Assembly: GCF_900142515.1 (NCBI RefSeq)
Contig: NZ_FRBC01000001.1
Coordinates: 132,115-196,114, forward strand
Length of the DNA stretch: 64,000 nucleotides
Direction of reading: 5' to 3'
Origin: Pseudoselenomonas ruminantium
GTDB taxonomy: Bacteria > Bacillota > Negativicutes > Selenomonadales > Selenomonadaceae
Shown: positions 1-8,857 of the stretch, one piece after another
Layout: every line of letters starts with the position of its first letter
Numbering within the stretch: position 1 is the first letter of the stretch
The notes under the pieces: generated by a model
The model's input: the letters and a program-made list of their open reading frames with translations, nothing else
Told to the model about the DNA's origin: nothing
Database searches by the model: none
Program-made: the position numbers and the translations under genes

Positions 1-123
1 CGATTGACGATTAAAATTTATTATAATAGCAGGAAATTGTCGTGGTTTAGCGAAATACACAAGAAAGACCCTGTAATCAGTCTACAGGCAAAGCTGGATT
101 ATATGTGATAGGAGTTGACCACA

Positions 124-486
124 ATGGCAAAAGTGAGAATTCTCAACATGATGTTCTACGGTTTCCATGGCGTTTATGAATATGAACGCGAGCAGGGGCA
201 GAAATTCTACATTGATGTGGAAATCGAAACCAAAGACGATAAGCTCGTAGAGACGGATGAGCTGAAAGATGGTGTTGATACGGCGGCTGTCTATGATATC
301 GTCCGGGATATCACAGAGAATAAACGCTATACTATGCTGGGTACTTTGTCTGCTGCTATCGGCGATAAGCTGCTGGCGAAATATCCGCATTTCAAGACGG
401 CGATGGCTCGCATCCGCAAACCATCGGTGCCGATTTCCGGCCCGATGGATTATGTCGAGGTAGAAGTGGTTCGTCATCAGAAATAA
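124..486 (+). CDS. folB: Dihydroneopterin aldolase
   Basis: FolB converts 7,8-dihydroneopterin to 6-hydroxymethyl-7,8-dihydropterin and glycolaldehyde in cytosolic folate synthesis. The 120-residue protein has the family length. It shows the N-terminal FYGFHGVYEYER block, which carries the substrate-pocket Tyr/His region, and the C-terminal RIRKPSVPISGPMDYVEVEV block containing the expected catalytic Lys. I place the start at the ATG at 124 because an AGGAG box (110-114) lies 9 nt upstream; an in-frame TTG at 115 would overlap that box. No folK or folP is adjacent downstream, where a strong terminator follows. The upstream neighbour lies outside the window. Confidence 0.93.
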   Translation: MAKVRILNMMFYGFHGVYEYEREQGQKFYIDVEIETKDDKLVETDELKDGVDTAAVYDIVRDITENKRYTMLGTLSAAIGDKLLAKYPHFKTAMARIRKPSVPISGPMDYVEVEVVRHQK

Positions 487-503
487 TCACATACGCGAAG
501 ACA

Positions 504-537
504 GGGCTGTTGCATATTATTATGCAACAGCCCTTTT
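504..537 (+). terminator. Rho-independent terminator after folB
   Basis: A perfect 13-bp stem, GGGCTGTTGCATA (504-516) with its complement (521-533), has a 4-nt loop and is followed by TTTT. It separates folB from the signalling cassette. Confidence 0.9.
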
Positions 538-663
538 CAAATTATTGTCGGATTTAGAGGTTTTTTTATTTTTTTGACGAATATTTTTCATAATCGGGTA
601 GTCATATGAAGCCTTATGGAATACAGATCCTCTGAGAAGTGTGCATAGTGAGGGGGAATCTTG

Positions 664-1755
664 TTGAGAAAGATACTCATATTGGTGGGACTGGTCTTTG
701 CCGCAGCAATCACAGGCATCTTTCTGAGCAAAGACAGTTGGACGGAGACGGACGTTACTGCTAAAACCACAAAGGTGGGCCTGCTCCTGAGCGGGAATCA
801 TGATGACAGGAGCTATTGTCAGTCTCATTATGAAGCCATAAAATCCTTGCAGGATGACCTGAACCTGAACATCATCTGCCGGGAGAATGTCCCTAACGCA
901 TGTTATGCAACGATTGTCGAATTGGTTCAACGGGAAGGCTGCGAAATCATCGTGGGGGCTTCTTTTGATTATGGCAGTGATATGAAGAAAGCGGCAAACG
1001 CCTTTCAGAATGTCTATTTCCTGCATGCGGGCGGCTTGGACAGGAAGGGAAATCTATCCACTTATTTTGGCCGGATGTATCAGGCACGGTATCTGTCCGG
1101 CATTGTCGCAGGGATGGAGTCCAAAACAGGCAGGATCGGTTATGTGGCAGCCTTTCCCATTGTCCAGGTCATTCGGGGAATCAATGCTTTCACCTTAGGG
1201 GCGCGCAGTGTTCGCCCTGATGCGCAGGTGTATGTGCGTTATTGCGGTTCCTGGACGGAAGATCTGCCGGCTGAGCGTGAAAGTCAGGCTCTGCTGGATA
1301 ATCATCCCATTGATGTGCTGGCCATGCACACCAATTCTCTGGCACCGAATTGGGTGGCGGAGAGAAGAGGCATATATTCCATTGGCTATAACTGGGACAA
1401 TCGGGATATGTTTTCGGATAAATACCTGACGGCCAGCGCATGGGATTGGAGCGGATATTACCGCCAGCAGATATTGGCGTGTCTGACGGGAAAATTCTAT
1501 GGAAGCAACCAATGGATTGCCATGGAAGATGGTGTCATAAAATTGGCCGATTATTCCCCGCAGGTCAGTGAGCAGACAAAAGAAGTGGTCAGAGCCGCAC
1601 AGGAACGGCTTCGGAGCCGGGAGTTTGACGTGTTTTATGGACCAATCCGGGATAACCAGGGCAGGCTCCGCGTGGAAGCGGGGGAAGCGATGTCAGATGG
1701 AGCGATGCTGAATGCATTGGACTGGTATGTGGAGGGCGTTTCTGTTGAACAGTAG
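664..1755 (+). CDS. Membrane-tethered BMP-family substrate-binding protein (first copy)
   Basis: This is a periplasmic binding protein of the BMP/PnrA-like fold (basic membrane protein family), a family that usually delivers nucleosides to ABC importers. One hydrophobic segment (about residues 3-22) precedes a roughly 340-residue extracytoplasmic domain. The hallmark BMP stretch YFGRMYQARYLSGIVAGM, followed by TGRIGYVAAFP and INAFTLGAR, is clear. There is no lipobox Cys after the hydrophobic segment, so the protein is probably anchored by an uncleaved helix rather than lipid. The start is one of two adjacent TTG codons (661 or 664); 664 has better spacing from AGGGGG at 651-656. No ABC permease or ATPase gene accompanies it. 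It is followed, with overlap, by a paralogue and then a hybrid kinase, which suggests a ligand-sensing role (inference). The ligand is unknown. Confidence 0.82.
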   Translation: MRKILILVGLVFAAAITGIFLSKDSWTETDVTAKTTKVGLLLSGNHDDRSYCQSHYEAIKSLQDDLNLNIICRENVPNACYATIVELVQREGCEIIVGASFDYGSDMKKAANAFQNVYFLHAGGLDRKGNLSTYFGRMYQARYLSGIVAGMESKTGRIGYVAAFPIVQVIRGINAFTLGARSVRPDAQVYVRYCGSWTEDLPAERESQALLDNHPIDVLAMHTNSLAPNWVAERRGIYSIGYNWDNRDMFSDKYLTASAWDWSGYYRQQILACLTGKFYGSNQWIAMEDGVIKLADYSPQVSEQTKEVVRAAQERLRSREFDVFYGPIRDNQGRLRVEAGEAMSDGAMLNALDWYVEGVSVEQ

Positions 1756-2842
1756 AGCATGGAAACAGAGTAGGATTCCCCTGCTGCTGGTGGCGTTCAT
1801 GGTCATGGCTATCATTGGCGTGATCCAGAGCTTCCGGCTGCCCAGTGAGGAGCGTCAGGTTACTGTCGGCGTGATCCTGGCCAGTTCGCTGGCCGATAGA
1901 GGCTGGAATGAAGGCCATTACAGCAGTCTGCTGCATGCCTGTCAGGGGCACGGCTGCAGGCTTATCCTGCGTGAATTTGTGCCGGAAAAGCAAAGTGAGC
2001 TGCATACGGCGGTGGAAGAGTTGATCCAAGACGGAGCACAGGCCATCTTCCTGACCAGTTTTGGTTATGGCAATTATGTGAGCGGGCTGGCCGATCGATA
2101 CCCCGGCGTTGCGTTCTTCAGCATTTCTGGCAAGGGGAATGCCAAAAACAGCACGTATTATTTTTCTCGTTTGTATCAGGCGCGCTACCTGGCGGGAATC
2201 GTGGCCGGGGCTGCCAGCCGGACGGGCGTATTAGGTTTTGTGGCAGGGATGCCGAATCCTCAGACCAATCGTAACATCAATGCCTATGCCAAAGGGATAC
2301 GCCGGGCAAATCCGGAGGCGAAGCTGATCGTTCATTTTATCGGCAGCTGGGATGATGAGCAGAAAGAACGGAAAAGTGTGGCCAGCATGGCCGCCGAAGG
2401 GGCAGATGTCATCACCTATCATACGGATAAGCCTTATGCCATAAGGGAGGCAGAGGCGCGGAACCTTTTTTCCACAGGTTATGATGCCCAATATGAGCAG
2501 TATTCCGAACGCTTCCTGACAGCTGCCCTGTATGATTGGGATGTGGTTTATGAAAAAGTGCTGGGGGATTATTTGAGCGGCAGGGTGAATATGTCGCAGG
2601 GGTACTGGCTGGATATGGAAGAGAAGGGGGTACGGCTCAGTGAGCTGTCACCATTGGTGTCGGAGCAGACGAAGGCTTTGGTCGATGCAGAATATCAGCG
2701 CATCCGCAGGGAAGGTGTTTTCACCGGCGTCATTTATGATAATAAAGGCCGGCTTCGCTGCGATGAGGGAGAACGCATCAGTGACCGTCAGCTGTTCAAT
2801 GGAATGGAATGGTTTGTCGAGGGGGTAGCGGTTCATGATTAG
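1745..2842 (+). CDS. Membrane-tethered BMP-family substrate-binding protein (second copy)
   Basis: This paralogue of the preceding gene has the same layout: a short basic N-terminus, one hydrophobic anchor (about residues 11-27), and a BMP-family periplasmic domain with [31 protein letters not shown] and [14 protein letters not shown]. There is again no lipobox Cys. I chose TTG 1745 because GGAGG at 1731-1735 sits 9 nt upstream; the ORF overlaps the previous gene by 11 nt, pointing to translational coupling. The C-terminus, [17 protein letters not shown], mirrors the first copy's MSDGAMLNALDWYVEGV, so the pair arose by duplication. Its 3' end overlaps the hybrid kinase start by 8 nt, which strongly links the receptors to the kinase. 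The ligand cannot be read from sequence. Confidence 0.82.
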   Translation: MNSRAWKQSRIPLLLVAFMVMAIIGVIQSFRLPSEERQVTVGVILASSLADRGWNEGHYSSLLHACQGHGCRLILREFVPEKQSELHTAVEELIQDGAQAIFLTSFGYGNYVSGLADRYPGVAFFSISGKGNAKNSTYYFSRLYQARYLAGIVAGAASRTGVLGFVAGMPNPQTNRNINAYAKGIRRANPEAKLIVHFIGSWDDEQKERKSVASMAAEGADVITYHTDKPYAIREAEARNLFSTGYDAQYEQYSERFLTAALYDWDVVYEKVLGDYLSGRVNMSQGYWLDMEEKGVRLSELSPLVSEQTKALVDAEYQRIRREGVFTGVIYDNKGRLRCDEGERISDRQLFNGMEWFVEGVAVHD

Positions 2843-5573
2843 TCTTGCTGCCCTGAAGGGGAAACGGATTGCTGCCCTGATGATGGCTATTTTCGGTCTG
2901 GTGTTGCTGCTGGTTGGTTTCATGTTCAGGGATCGGATGAGTGACCTCCTTATCATGTATACCGAAAAGCAGACCAGGCGCCAGGCGGAGGCTTTGGCTG
3001 GCCAGGCGGCGGAGAATCTGGAGTCGGAATTGAAGAACCTGGGCTACATCGCCTCGAAGATTGAGGCTGCTCCCGAGGAAATGGACAGGCTGGTGCCATT
3101 TATTTTCAATGAGAAGGGCGTCCGGCATGGTCTGCTTGCTCTCGATGGGCAGGCCATATATGGGGAAAAGCTTCCTTTTGGCCAATATGATGGCATACAG
3201 ACTTCCTTTCGCGGGTTTAAGGCCATCACTTTTGTACAGGGCTCAGGACTGTTGTTTACCTGTCCAATCTTTCATGGAGAGAATATCAAATACGTCTTAT
3301 ATCGTTTCTTCCCTCAGGAAACCCTGATGGATAATTTCTCGTTGCACTGCTATGAGGACATCGGCAGGGCTATGGTGGTCAGCCGTGAGGAGGATATCAT
3401 CATTCCTTTTGCCCAGAGTGATGACGAAGATATCGCGTTCATGCAACGCGAGGAAACCAAGGCATTCTATCGTTCCATGCATCGGGAGATGGAAGTCTCT
3501 GTGGCCGCTGCCCGTACGTATCATTCTCCCCATGGTGATCTGATCATGTTTGAGGCGGAAATCCCGGGGACGGATTATCTGCTGGCTGGTTTTGTACCTC
3601 AGGCCAAAGCTTCGGAGGGGATTGAGCGCATCACGCTGCTGGTGGTTTATGTGTTCGGTTTGTTGATGATACTGGTCATCATTGGTGCCTTGTATCTGAT
3701 GCAGGCCCAGCTGAAGATCCGGGAAAGTGATGCGCTCAAAGAAGCGAAAGCCCAGGCTGAAGAGGCATCCAAGGCCAAGAGCGATTTCCTGGCCAATATG
3801 TCTCATGAAATCCGCACCCCCATCAATACCATCATCGGTATGAATGAAATGATCTTGCGGGAGTGTCGGGAGAAAAATATCCGGGAGTATGCCGGGAATG
3901 TGAAAAACGCTGGCCGGACACTTCTGGGACTGGTCAATCAGATCCTTGATTTCTCCAAGATTGAGGCTGGCAAGATTGAAATCATCCCGACTGAGTATGA
4001 TCTGACATCCGTTATCAACGATCTGGTGAATATGCTCCAGCCACGTGTACAGGAAAAGGGGCTTCAACTGGAACTGGACTTCGACAAGACTCTGCCGGCA
4101 GTCCTTTATGGCGATGAGATGCGCATCAGGCAGATCATCACCAACATCCTGACCAATGCGGTGAAATACACGGAAAAAGGAAAGATTTCCTTCTCTATGG
4201 GGTATGAACGGATCCCGGAGGATCCGGATAGCGTATTTTTGCGGGTGACGGTTCAGGATACCGGCATTGGCATCCAGGAAAAGGATATGACGAAGCTGTT
4301 CGTAGAGTTTGAACGCATAGAAGCAAAGCGTAATCGTCATATCGAGGGAACTGGCCTGGGCATGGCGATTACCATGAATCTGTTGAAGCTGATGGGAAGC
4401 ACCCTGCAGGTGGACAGCATCTATGGGCATGGTTCTGTTTTCTCCTTCGTGCTGAAACAGAAAGTGATAAACTGGGAGCCCTTAGGCGACTATGTAGCTT
4501 CTTATCATGAAAGTCTGGACAGTCAGGAAAATTATCAGGAAAAATTCACGGCTCCTGATGCCCGCGTGCTGGTGGTGGATGATAACCATATGAATCTGGT
4601 GGTATTCCAGAATCTGTTGAAGCGGACGAAGATACAGATCGATACAGCGGAGAGTGGCGATGCCTGTCTGGAAATTTGCCAAGGGCAAAAATACGACGCT
4701 ATTTTTCTTGACCATATGATGCCGCATAAGGATGGGATCGAGACGCTATGCGAACTGCGGGAACAAGCGGATAATCCCAATCTGCTGACCCCGACGATCT
4801 GTCTTACGGCTAATGCTTTGGCCAATGCGCGGGAACAGTATATAAAGGCGGGGTTTGATGATTATCTGACCAAGCCCATCGATTCAAATAAATTAGAGAA
4901 CATGCTGTTGAAATATCTGCCGCAGGAAAAGATCTTAGCAGCAGATGATGAGAAAACACAAGACGAGGAAATGATGCAGGTACCGGATAAGCTGAAGCCT
5001 TTGGAAGGGGAGGATTGGCTGGACCTTTCTCTGGGCATCAAGAATAGCGGTTCGTCCGAAGCGTATCTGCCGCTGCTCAAAATCTTCTACGAGTCCTTGG
5101 AAGAAAAAGCTGCGGAGATAGAAGATTTTTATGACAGGCAGGACTGGAAGAACTATACCATCAAGGTGCACGCCCTGAAGAGTTCGGCGCGCATCATCGG
5201 GGCAACTGCCTGTGGCGAAGAGGCACAGCTGTTGGAAAATGCAGGCAAGAGCGGGGACATGGAATATATCCTCGCACATCATGATGATTTCCTGGCAATG
5301 TGCAGAAGTTTCAAGGCCCCATTGGCAGAAGTATTTGCCGCAGATGCCGCAGAACTGGCGGAGAAGCCAGAGGCGGATGATACCTTGTTGGAAAGTGTTT
5401 TTGAGGAAATGCGGACGGCTGCTGAAAGCATGGATTGTGACTGTTTGGAGGCAATAATCGGGGAGATGGAGGAGTATCGTATCCCCGGGAAAGAGGCAGA
5501 GCGTTGGGAGAAGTTGAAAGATGCGGCAGCGCGTTTTGATTACGATGCCATCGTGAAGCTTTTGCAGCAGTGA
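2835..5573 (+). CDS. Hybrid sensor histidine kinase (sensor-HisKA-HATPase-REC-HPt)
   Basis: This is an inner-membrane phosphorelay kinase of 912 residues. TM1 lies at about 11-31, an extracytoplasmic sensor at 33-264 (PDC/Cache-like by layout, no clear family signature) and TM2 at 265-288. The HisKA H-box SHEIRTPIN has His324. The HATPase domain shows [19 protein letters not shown] and GTGLGMAI. The receiver spans about 577-690, with VVDDN, phospho-acceptor Asp626 in FLDHMMP and LTKPI. The HPt domain has HALKSSAR with His779. A further helical, acidic 80-residue tail follows. The gene starts 8 nt inside the end of the second BMP gene, so it is translationally coupled to it. A likely route is ligand-bound BMP protein to the sensor domain, as in LuxP-LuxQ or TorT-TorS; this is inference from gene order. 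Confidence 0.9.
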   Translation: MISLAALKGKRIAALMMAIFGLVLLLVGFMFRDRMSDLLIMYTEKQTRRQAEALAGQAAENLESELKNLGYIASKIEAAPEEMDRLVPFIFNEKGVRHGLLALDGQAIYGEKLPFGQYDGIQTSFRGFKAITFVQGSGLLFTCPIFHGENIKYVLYRFFPQETLMDNFSLHCYEDIGRAMVVSREEDIIIPFAQSDDEDIAFMQREETKAFYRSMHREMEVSVAAARTYHSPHGDLIMFEAEIPGTDYLLAGFVPQAKASEGIERITLLVVYVFGLLMILVIIGALYLMQAQLKIRESDALKEAKAQAEEASKAKSDFLANMSHEIRTPINTIIGMNEMILRECREKNIREYAGNVKNAGRTLLGLVNQILDFSKIEAGKIEIIPTEYDLTSVINDLVNMLQPRVQEKGLQLELDFDKTLPAVLYGDEMRIRQIITNILTNAVKYTEKGKISFSMGYERIPEDPDSVFLRVTVQDTGIGIQEKDMTKLFVEFERIEAKRNRHIEGTGLGMAITMNLLKLMGSTLQVDSIYGHGSVFSFVLKQKVINWEPLGDYVASYHESLDSQENYQEKFTAPDARVLVVDDNHMNLVVFQNLLKRTKIQIDTAESGDACLEICQGQKYDAIFLDHMMPHKDGIETLCELREQADNPNLLTPTICLTANALANAREQYIKAGFDDYLTKPIDSNKLENMLLKYLPQEKILAADDEKTQDEEMMQVPDKLKPLEGEDWLDLSLGIKNSGSSEAYLPLLKIFYESLEEKAAEIEDFYDRQDWKNYTIKVHALKSSARIIGATACGEEAQLLENAGKSGDMEYILAHHDDFLAMCRSFKAPLAEVFAADAAELAEKPEADDTLLESVFEEMRTAAESMDCDCLEAIIGEMEEYRIPGKEAERWEKLKDAAARFDYDAIVKLLQQ

Positions 5574-5616
5574 AGAGGTCTGACCGTTAGCTTATAGATT
5601 GCATGGGGTGAAAAAT

Positions 5617-6501
5617 ATGAGTGATAGCAAAGAAATCAAAGAAGTCAAAGAAGTCCAGGACAGCATACAGAGCGCAGCAGGCAAAGAAAAACAAGAGAAT
5701 AAAGATGATCCAGTGATTCAGGAGAATCAGGAGTCCCAGGAAAAAGATGGAAAGAACGTTGTGATTGTCATGTGCAAATACAGCGTGGTGGTGAAAGGAA
5801 TTGAGCGGAAGCTGAAGGAACTTGGCTGCAATGTTTCCATTGTTACGCAGGAACAGGGAACGATTCCCAAAATGAATGATAAAGGAAAACAACTGTTTAT
5901 CCTCTACCTGCCCAATAAGATCACGGAAGACGTGCTCAAACTCAACTGGCTGGAGCATATTTATGCGGTGATCCAGGAAATGAATGGGGATGTCATTGTC
6001 ATTGGGGACAAATGCGATCGCGATGATCTGGCGGGACGGGTTTTTGATATGCTTCATGTAGGCTGGCTGGACCGGCCGTTGAAGATGGAAGATCTGGAAC
6101 TGGCCGTGACGGAAGGGATATTGCCAGGAGCTCGTGATAAGAGGAGAAAGCATATCCTGATTGTGGATGATGATCCATCCTATGCGAGAATGGTGCGGGA
6201 GTGGCTGAAGGATGTCTATCAGGTCAGCATCGTTACAGCGGGCATACAGGCAATCACTTTTTTGGCTAAGAATACAGTGGCGCTGATCCTATTGGATTAC
6301 GAAATGCCGGTGGTAGACGGGCCACAGGTATTCCAAATGCTCCGGCAGGATCCGTCTACGCAGGGGATTCCGGTGGTGTTCCTGACCGGTGTTGGCACCA
6401 AGGAGCAGGTGGAGCGTGTGCTGCAGCTGAAGCCGAATGGCTATGTCCTCAAATCAACCACGAGAGAGAAGCTGCTGAGCTATCTGCAATCAAAACTCTG
6501 A
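5617..6501 (+). CDS. Response regulator with degenerate N-terminal and intact C-terminal receiver
   Basis: This 294-residue protein has a highly charged Lys/Glu/Gln-rich N-terminal leader (1-45). A receiver-like alpha/beta domain (about 46-165) lacks the acidic pocket and the phospho-acceptor Asp. A canonical receiver follows at about 175-294, with IVDDDPS, Asp227 in LLDYEMP, FLTGVG and the conserved Lys in YVLKS. There is no DNA-binding or enzymatic output domain, so it may act by protein contacts or as a phosphate sink in the relay. The start ATG 5617 follows a GGGGTG box with 6-nt spacing; an upstream in-frame TTG at 5599 lacks a box. It lies 43 nt after the first kinase and before the symporter fusion. 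Confidence 0.83.
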   Translation: MSDSKEIKEVKEVQDSIQSAAGKEKQENKDDPVIQENQESQEKDGKNVVIVMCKYSVVVKGIERKLKELGCNVSIVTQEQGTIPKMNDKGKQLFILYLPNKITEDVLKLNWLEHIYAVIQEMNGDVIVIGDKCDRDDLAGRVFDMLHVGWLDRPLKMEDLELAVTEGILPGARDKRRKHILIVDDDPSYARMVREWLKDVYQVSIVTAGIQAITFLAKNTVALILLDYEMPVVDGPQVFQMLRQDPSTQGIPVVFLTGVGTKEQVERVLQLKPNGYVLKSTTREKLLSYLQSKL

Positions 6502-6562
6502 CCAAAATAAAATGGGGAAAATGCCAGCCAGATTTGGCATTTGAGAGAGGACAGGGGGCTCT

Positions 6563-8836
6563 ATGGAAACGATTATGCAAATCAACGGGGTGGTCAACAA
6601 CTTTGTTTGGGGCCCTCCCGGCCTTACCTTGCTGGTGGGGACAGGCATTTATCTGACATTTCTGTTGGGGATGCCTCAAATCCGCTATTTTTTTCCGGCC
6701 ATAGCTGAAGTCTTCAGCTTTCGGGAAAAAAGTGAGGAGGATAAATCCATATCTTCTTTCGCGGCGATGGTTACGGCGATGGCTGCGACGGTGGGAACCG
6801 GCAATGTGGCGGGAGTGGCCACGGCCCTTCATCTGGCTGGCCCCGGGGCACTTGTCTGGATGCTGATTTCGGCTTTTTTTGGCATGTGTACCAAGTTCGC
6901 AGAGGTAACACTGGCTGTCTATTACAGGAAAAGGGATTCTCAGGGCGATTGGCGTGGCGGTCCCATGTATATCCTGGAGTATGGTCTGGGCGAATGGGGC
7001 GGTCTATGGAAGCACATCGGGAAGCTGCTGGCAATGTTGTTCGCGCTCCTCACGTTCCTGGCTTCTTTTGGCATTGGTGCGGCAGTTCAGGCGAACTCAG
7101 CTGCTGAAGCGTTGTTCATGGGTTGGAATCTGGATCATTTATACAGCGGCGTTACGCTGGCTGTCTTGGTTGGTTTGGTCATCATCGGCGGATTCGCCAA
7201 TCTTTCCCGGGTGACAATGCTTGTCGTTCCCTTCATGATCGTTTTTTACATGGTGAGTGTCGGTATCATTTTCTTGAGCTGCTCAGCCCAGATTCCGGCG
7301 ATTATCGCTGAAGCGTTCCGCATGGCCTTCTGCGGCCCGGATTCATCGGTCATCGCTGGCGGCGTGGCTGGTTGGGCCGTGATGGAAGCCGTTCAGAGAG
7401 GAATCGCCCGTGGCGTGTTCTCCAATGAGGCCGGAATGGGATCTGCCCCTATGGCTCATGCTACAGCCGATAACGCCAATCCTGTTCAGCAGGGACTTTA
7501 TGGCATCTTTGAGGTGTTTCTGGATACTTTTGTCATCTGTACCATAACGGGCATTGTCATCCTGGTGACCGGTACGATGGCATACGCACCTGATCTGACA
7601 GGGGCGCAGCTGGCACTACTGGCCTTTGAACTTGCCTTGGGAACGGAAGGCAAGTACATCCTGGCTCTTTGTCTGATGCTTTTTGCTTTCACGACAATCC
7701 TGGGCTGGTATTGGTACGCAGAAACGGCGATGACGTATCTGTTTGGTGTGCGGTTCAAGGCCATCCTGAAATTGCTCTTGCTGGCGATGATTTTCATCGG
7801 CGCCTCCGGTGCGCAGTTGTTCGATGCTTCCGGCAATGAGTTCATGAATAATATATGGAATATCTCAGATACCTTGAACGGGCTCATAGCTGTGCCGAAT
7901 CTGATTGGCCTGTTGCTTCTTTCCTTTACGCTCAGAAGACTCGTGAAGGATTATGATGCGCAGCGGGAAGCGTGTACAGTGGAAAACGTACCGGCTGCAG
8001 CGGAGAAAAAGCCCATGTCCGGGGAGCTGCGGCAGTTGCTGATCGTGTCTGTTTGTGCGGCCTTGCTGCCGATAGCCATAGTCACCTTTGGCAGCGGCCC
8101 GCAGGACACTGTCCGTCAGCAGGATGTTTCCCTGCAAAGGGTTCTGGATAAGGGCAGTCTTATCTTTGGCTTTGATGTTGACTTTCCGCCTATGAGTTTT
8201 ATCGATGAAAACAGGGAGTTTGTCGGATTTGACGTCGATCTGGGGCGGGAAATCTGTTCCAGACTTGGGGTTGGTTTCGTAGCGCGGCCTATTGTTTGGG
8301 GAAACAAGGAAAAGGAATTGGATGAGGAAATGATCGATTGTATTGGTGGTATGTCTGTGATAACCGAACCTGGCATAGAACTGAGTATGTCAGAACCGTA
8401 TATAAAAGAGAATCTGGTTTTCGTCATCCGTGGTGACAGCAGCGTGGTATGGATGAGTGACCTCAAGGGCAAGAAAGTTGGCATGCAGGCTGGTTCGACA
8501 ACGCAGGATGCATTGTACAGCTCAGATATCCGCAAGGATATCACGGTGGTGCCCCTGGATGATAACATGGCGGTCCTCCGGCAAGTGCAGGCTGGAAAAC
8601 TGGATGCCGGTCTGGTGGATTCACTGACGGCTTGTTATTTTATCGGTTCAAGCAGCGAACGGTATTTTGTCCTTTCCGACAGCCTTAGGGAAGAGGATTT
8701 GGCTATAGGCTTCAGGAAAGAGGACAGGGGACTGCGGGACAAGGTACAGAAAATCATCCGCGACATGAAAGCGGATGGAACCTTGGGCAGGATTTCCAAA
8801 AAGTGGTTCGGCAGTGATGTTACGATAGTCCGGTAA
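6563..8836 (+). CDS. AGCS-type amino acid:cation symporter fused to a C-terminal SBP_bac_3 domain
   Basis: Residues 1 to about 475 are a complete member of the alanine/glycine:cation symporter family. They show the N-terminal WGPPGLTLLVGTGIYLT, the TVGTGNVAGVATAL and GGPMYILEYGLG blocks, and the FSNEAGMGSAPMAHA block. A further hydrophobic helix (about 489-511) leads into an extracytoplasmic type-3 solute-binding domain (about 520-757) with GFDVDFPPMSFIDENREFVG followed by FDVDLGREI, and GSTTQDAL. Stand-alone AGCS proteins are roughly 450-490 residues, so the 757-residue fusion is unusual. In the SBP part, the Arg that holds the amino-acid carboxylate in HisJ-type proteins appears to be Pro in the segment before SMSEPY. 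The gene sits between two hybrid kinases, so a transporter-receptor (transceptor) role is plausible but inferred. Start ATG 6563 follows a GGGGG box at 6554-6558. Confidence 0.88.
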   Translation: METIMQINGVVNNFVWGPPGLTLLVGTGIYLTFLLGMPQIRYFFPAIAEVFSFREKSEEDKSISSFAAMVTAMAATVGTGNVAGVATALHLAGPGALVWMLISAFFGMCTKFAEVTLAVYYRKRDSQGDWRGGPMYILEYGLGEWGGLWKHIGKLLAMLFALLTFLASFGIGAAVQANSAAEALFMGWNLDHLYSGVTLAVLVGLVIIGGFANLSRVTMLVVPFMIVFYMVSVGIIFLSCSAQIPAIIAEAFRMAFCGPDSSVIAGGVAGWAVMEAVQRGIARGVFSNEAGMGSAPMAHATADNANPVQQGLYGIFEVFLDTFVICTITGIVILVTGTMAYAPDLTGAQLALLAFELALGTEGKYILALCLMLFAFTTILGWYWYAETAMTYLFGVRFKAILKLLLLAMIFIGASGAQLFDASGNEFMNNIWNISDTLNGLIAVPNLIGLLLLSFTLRRLVKDYDAQREACTVENVPAAAEKKPMSGELRQLLIVSVCAALLPIAIVTFGSGPQDTVRQQDVSLQRVLDKGSLIFGFDVDFPPMSFIDENREFVGFDVDLGREICSRLGVGFVARPIVWGNKEKELDEEMIDCIGGMSVITEPGIELSMSEPYIKENLVFVIRGDSSVVWMSDLKGKKVGMQAGSTTQDALYSSDIRKDITVVPLDDNMAVLRQVQAGKLDAGLVDSLTACYFIGSSSERYFVLSDSLREEDLAIGFRKEDRGLRDKVQKIIRDMKADGTLGRISKKWFGSDVTIVR

Positions 8837-8857
8837 TCTCTGTCAGGAGGAAGAAAT

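Noticed and set aside
4-27. TTGACG and TATAAT near the window start as a folB promoter
   Set aside because: The spacing is only 12 nt. The TATAAT may be a real -10 box with its -35 box outside the window, but this cannot be judged.
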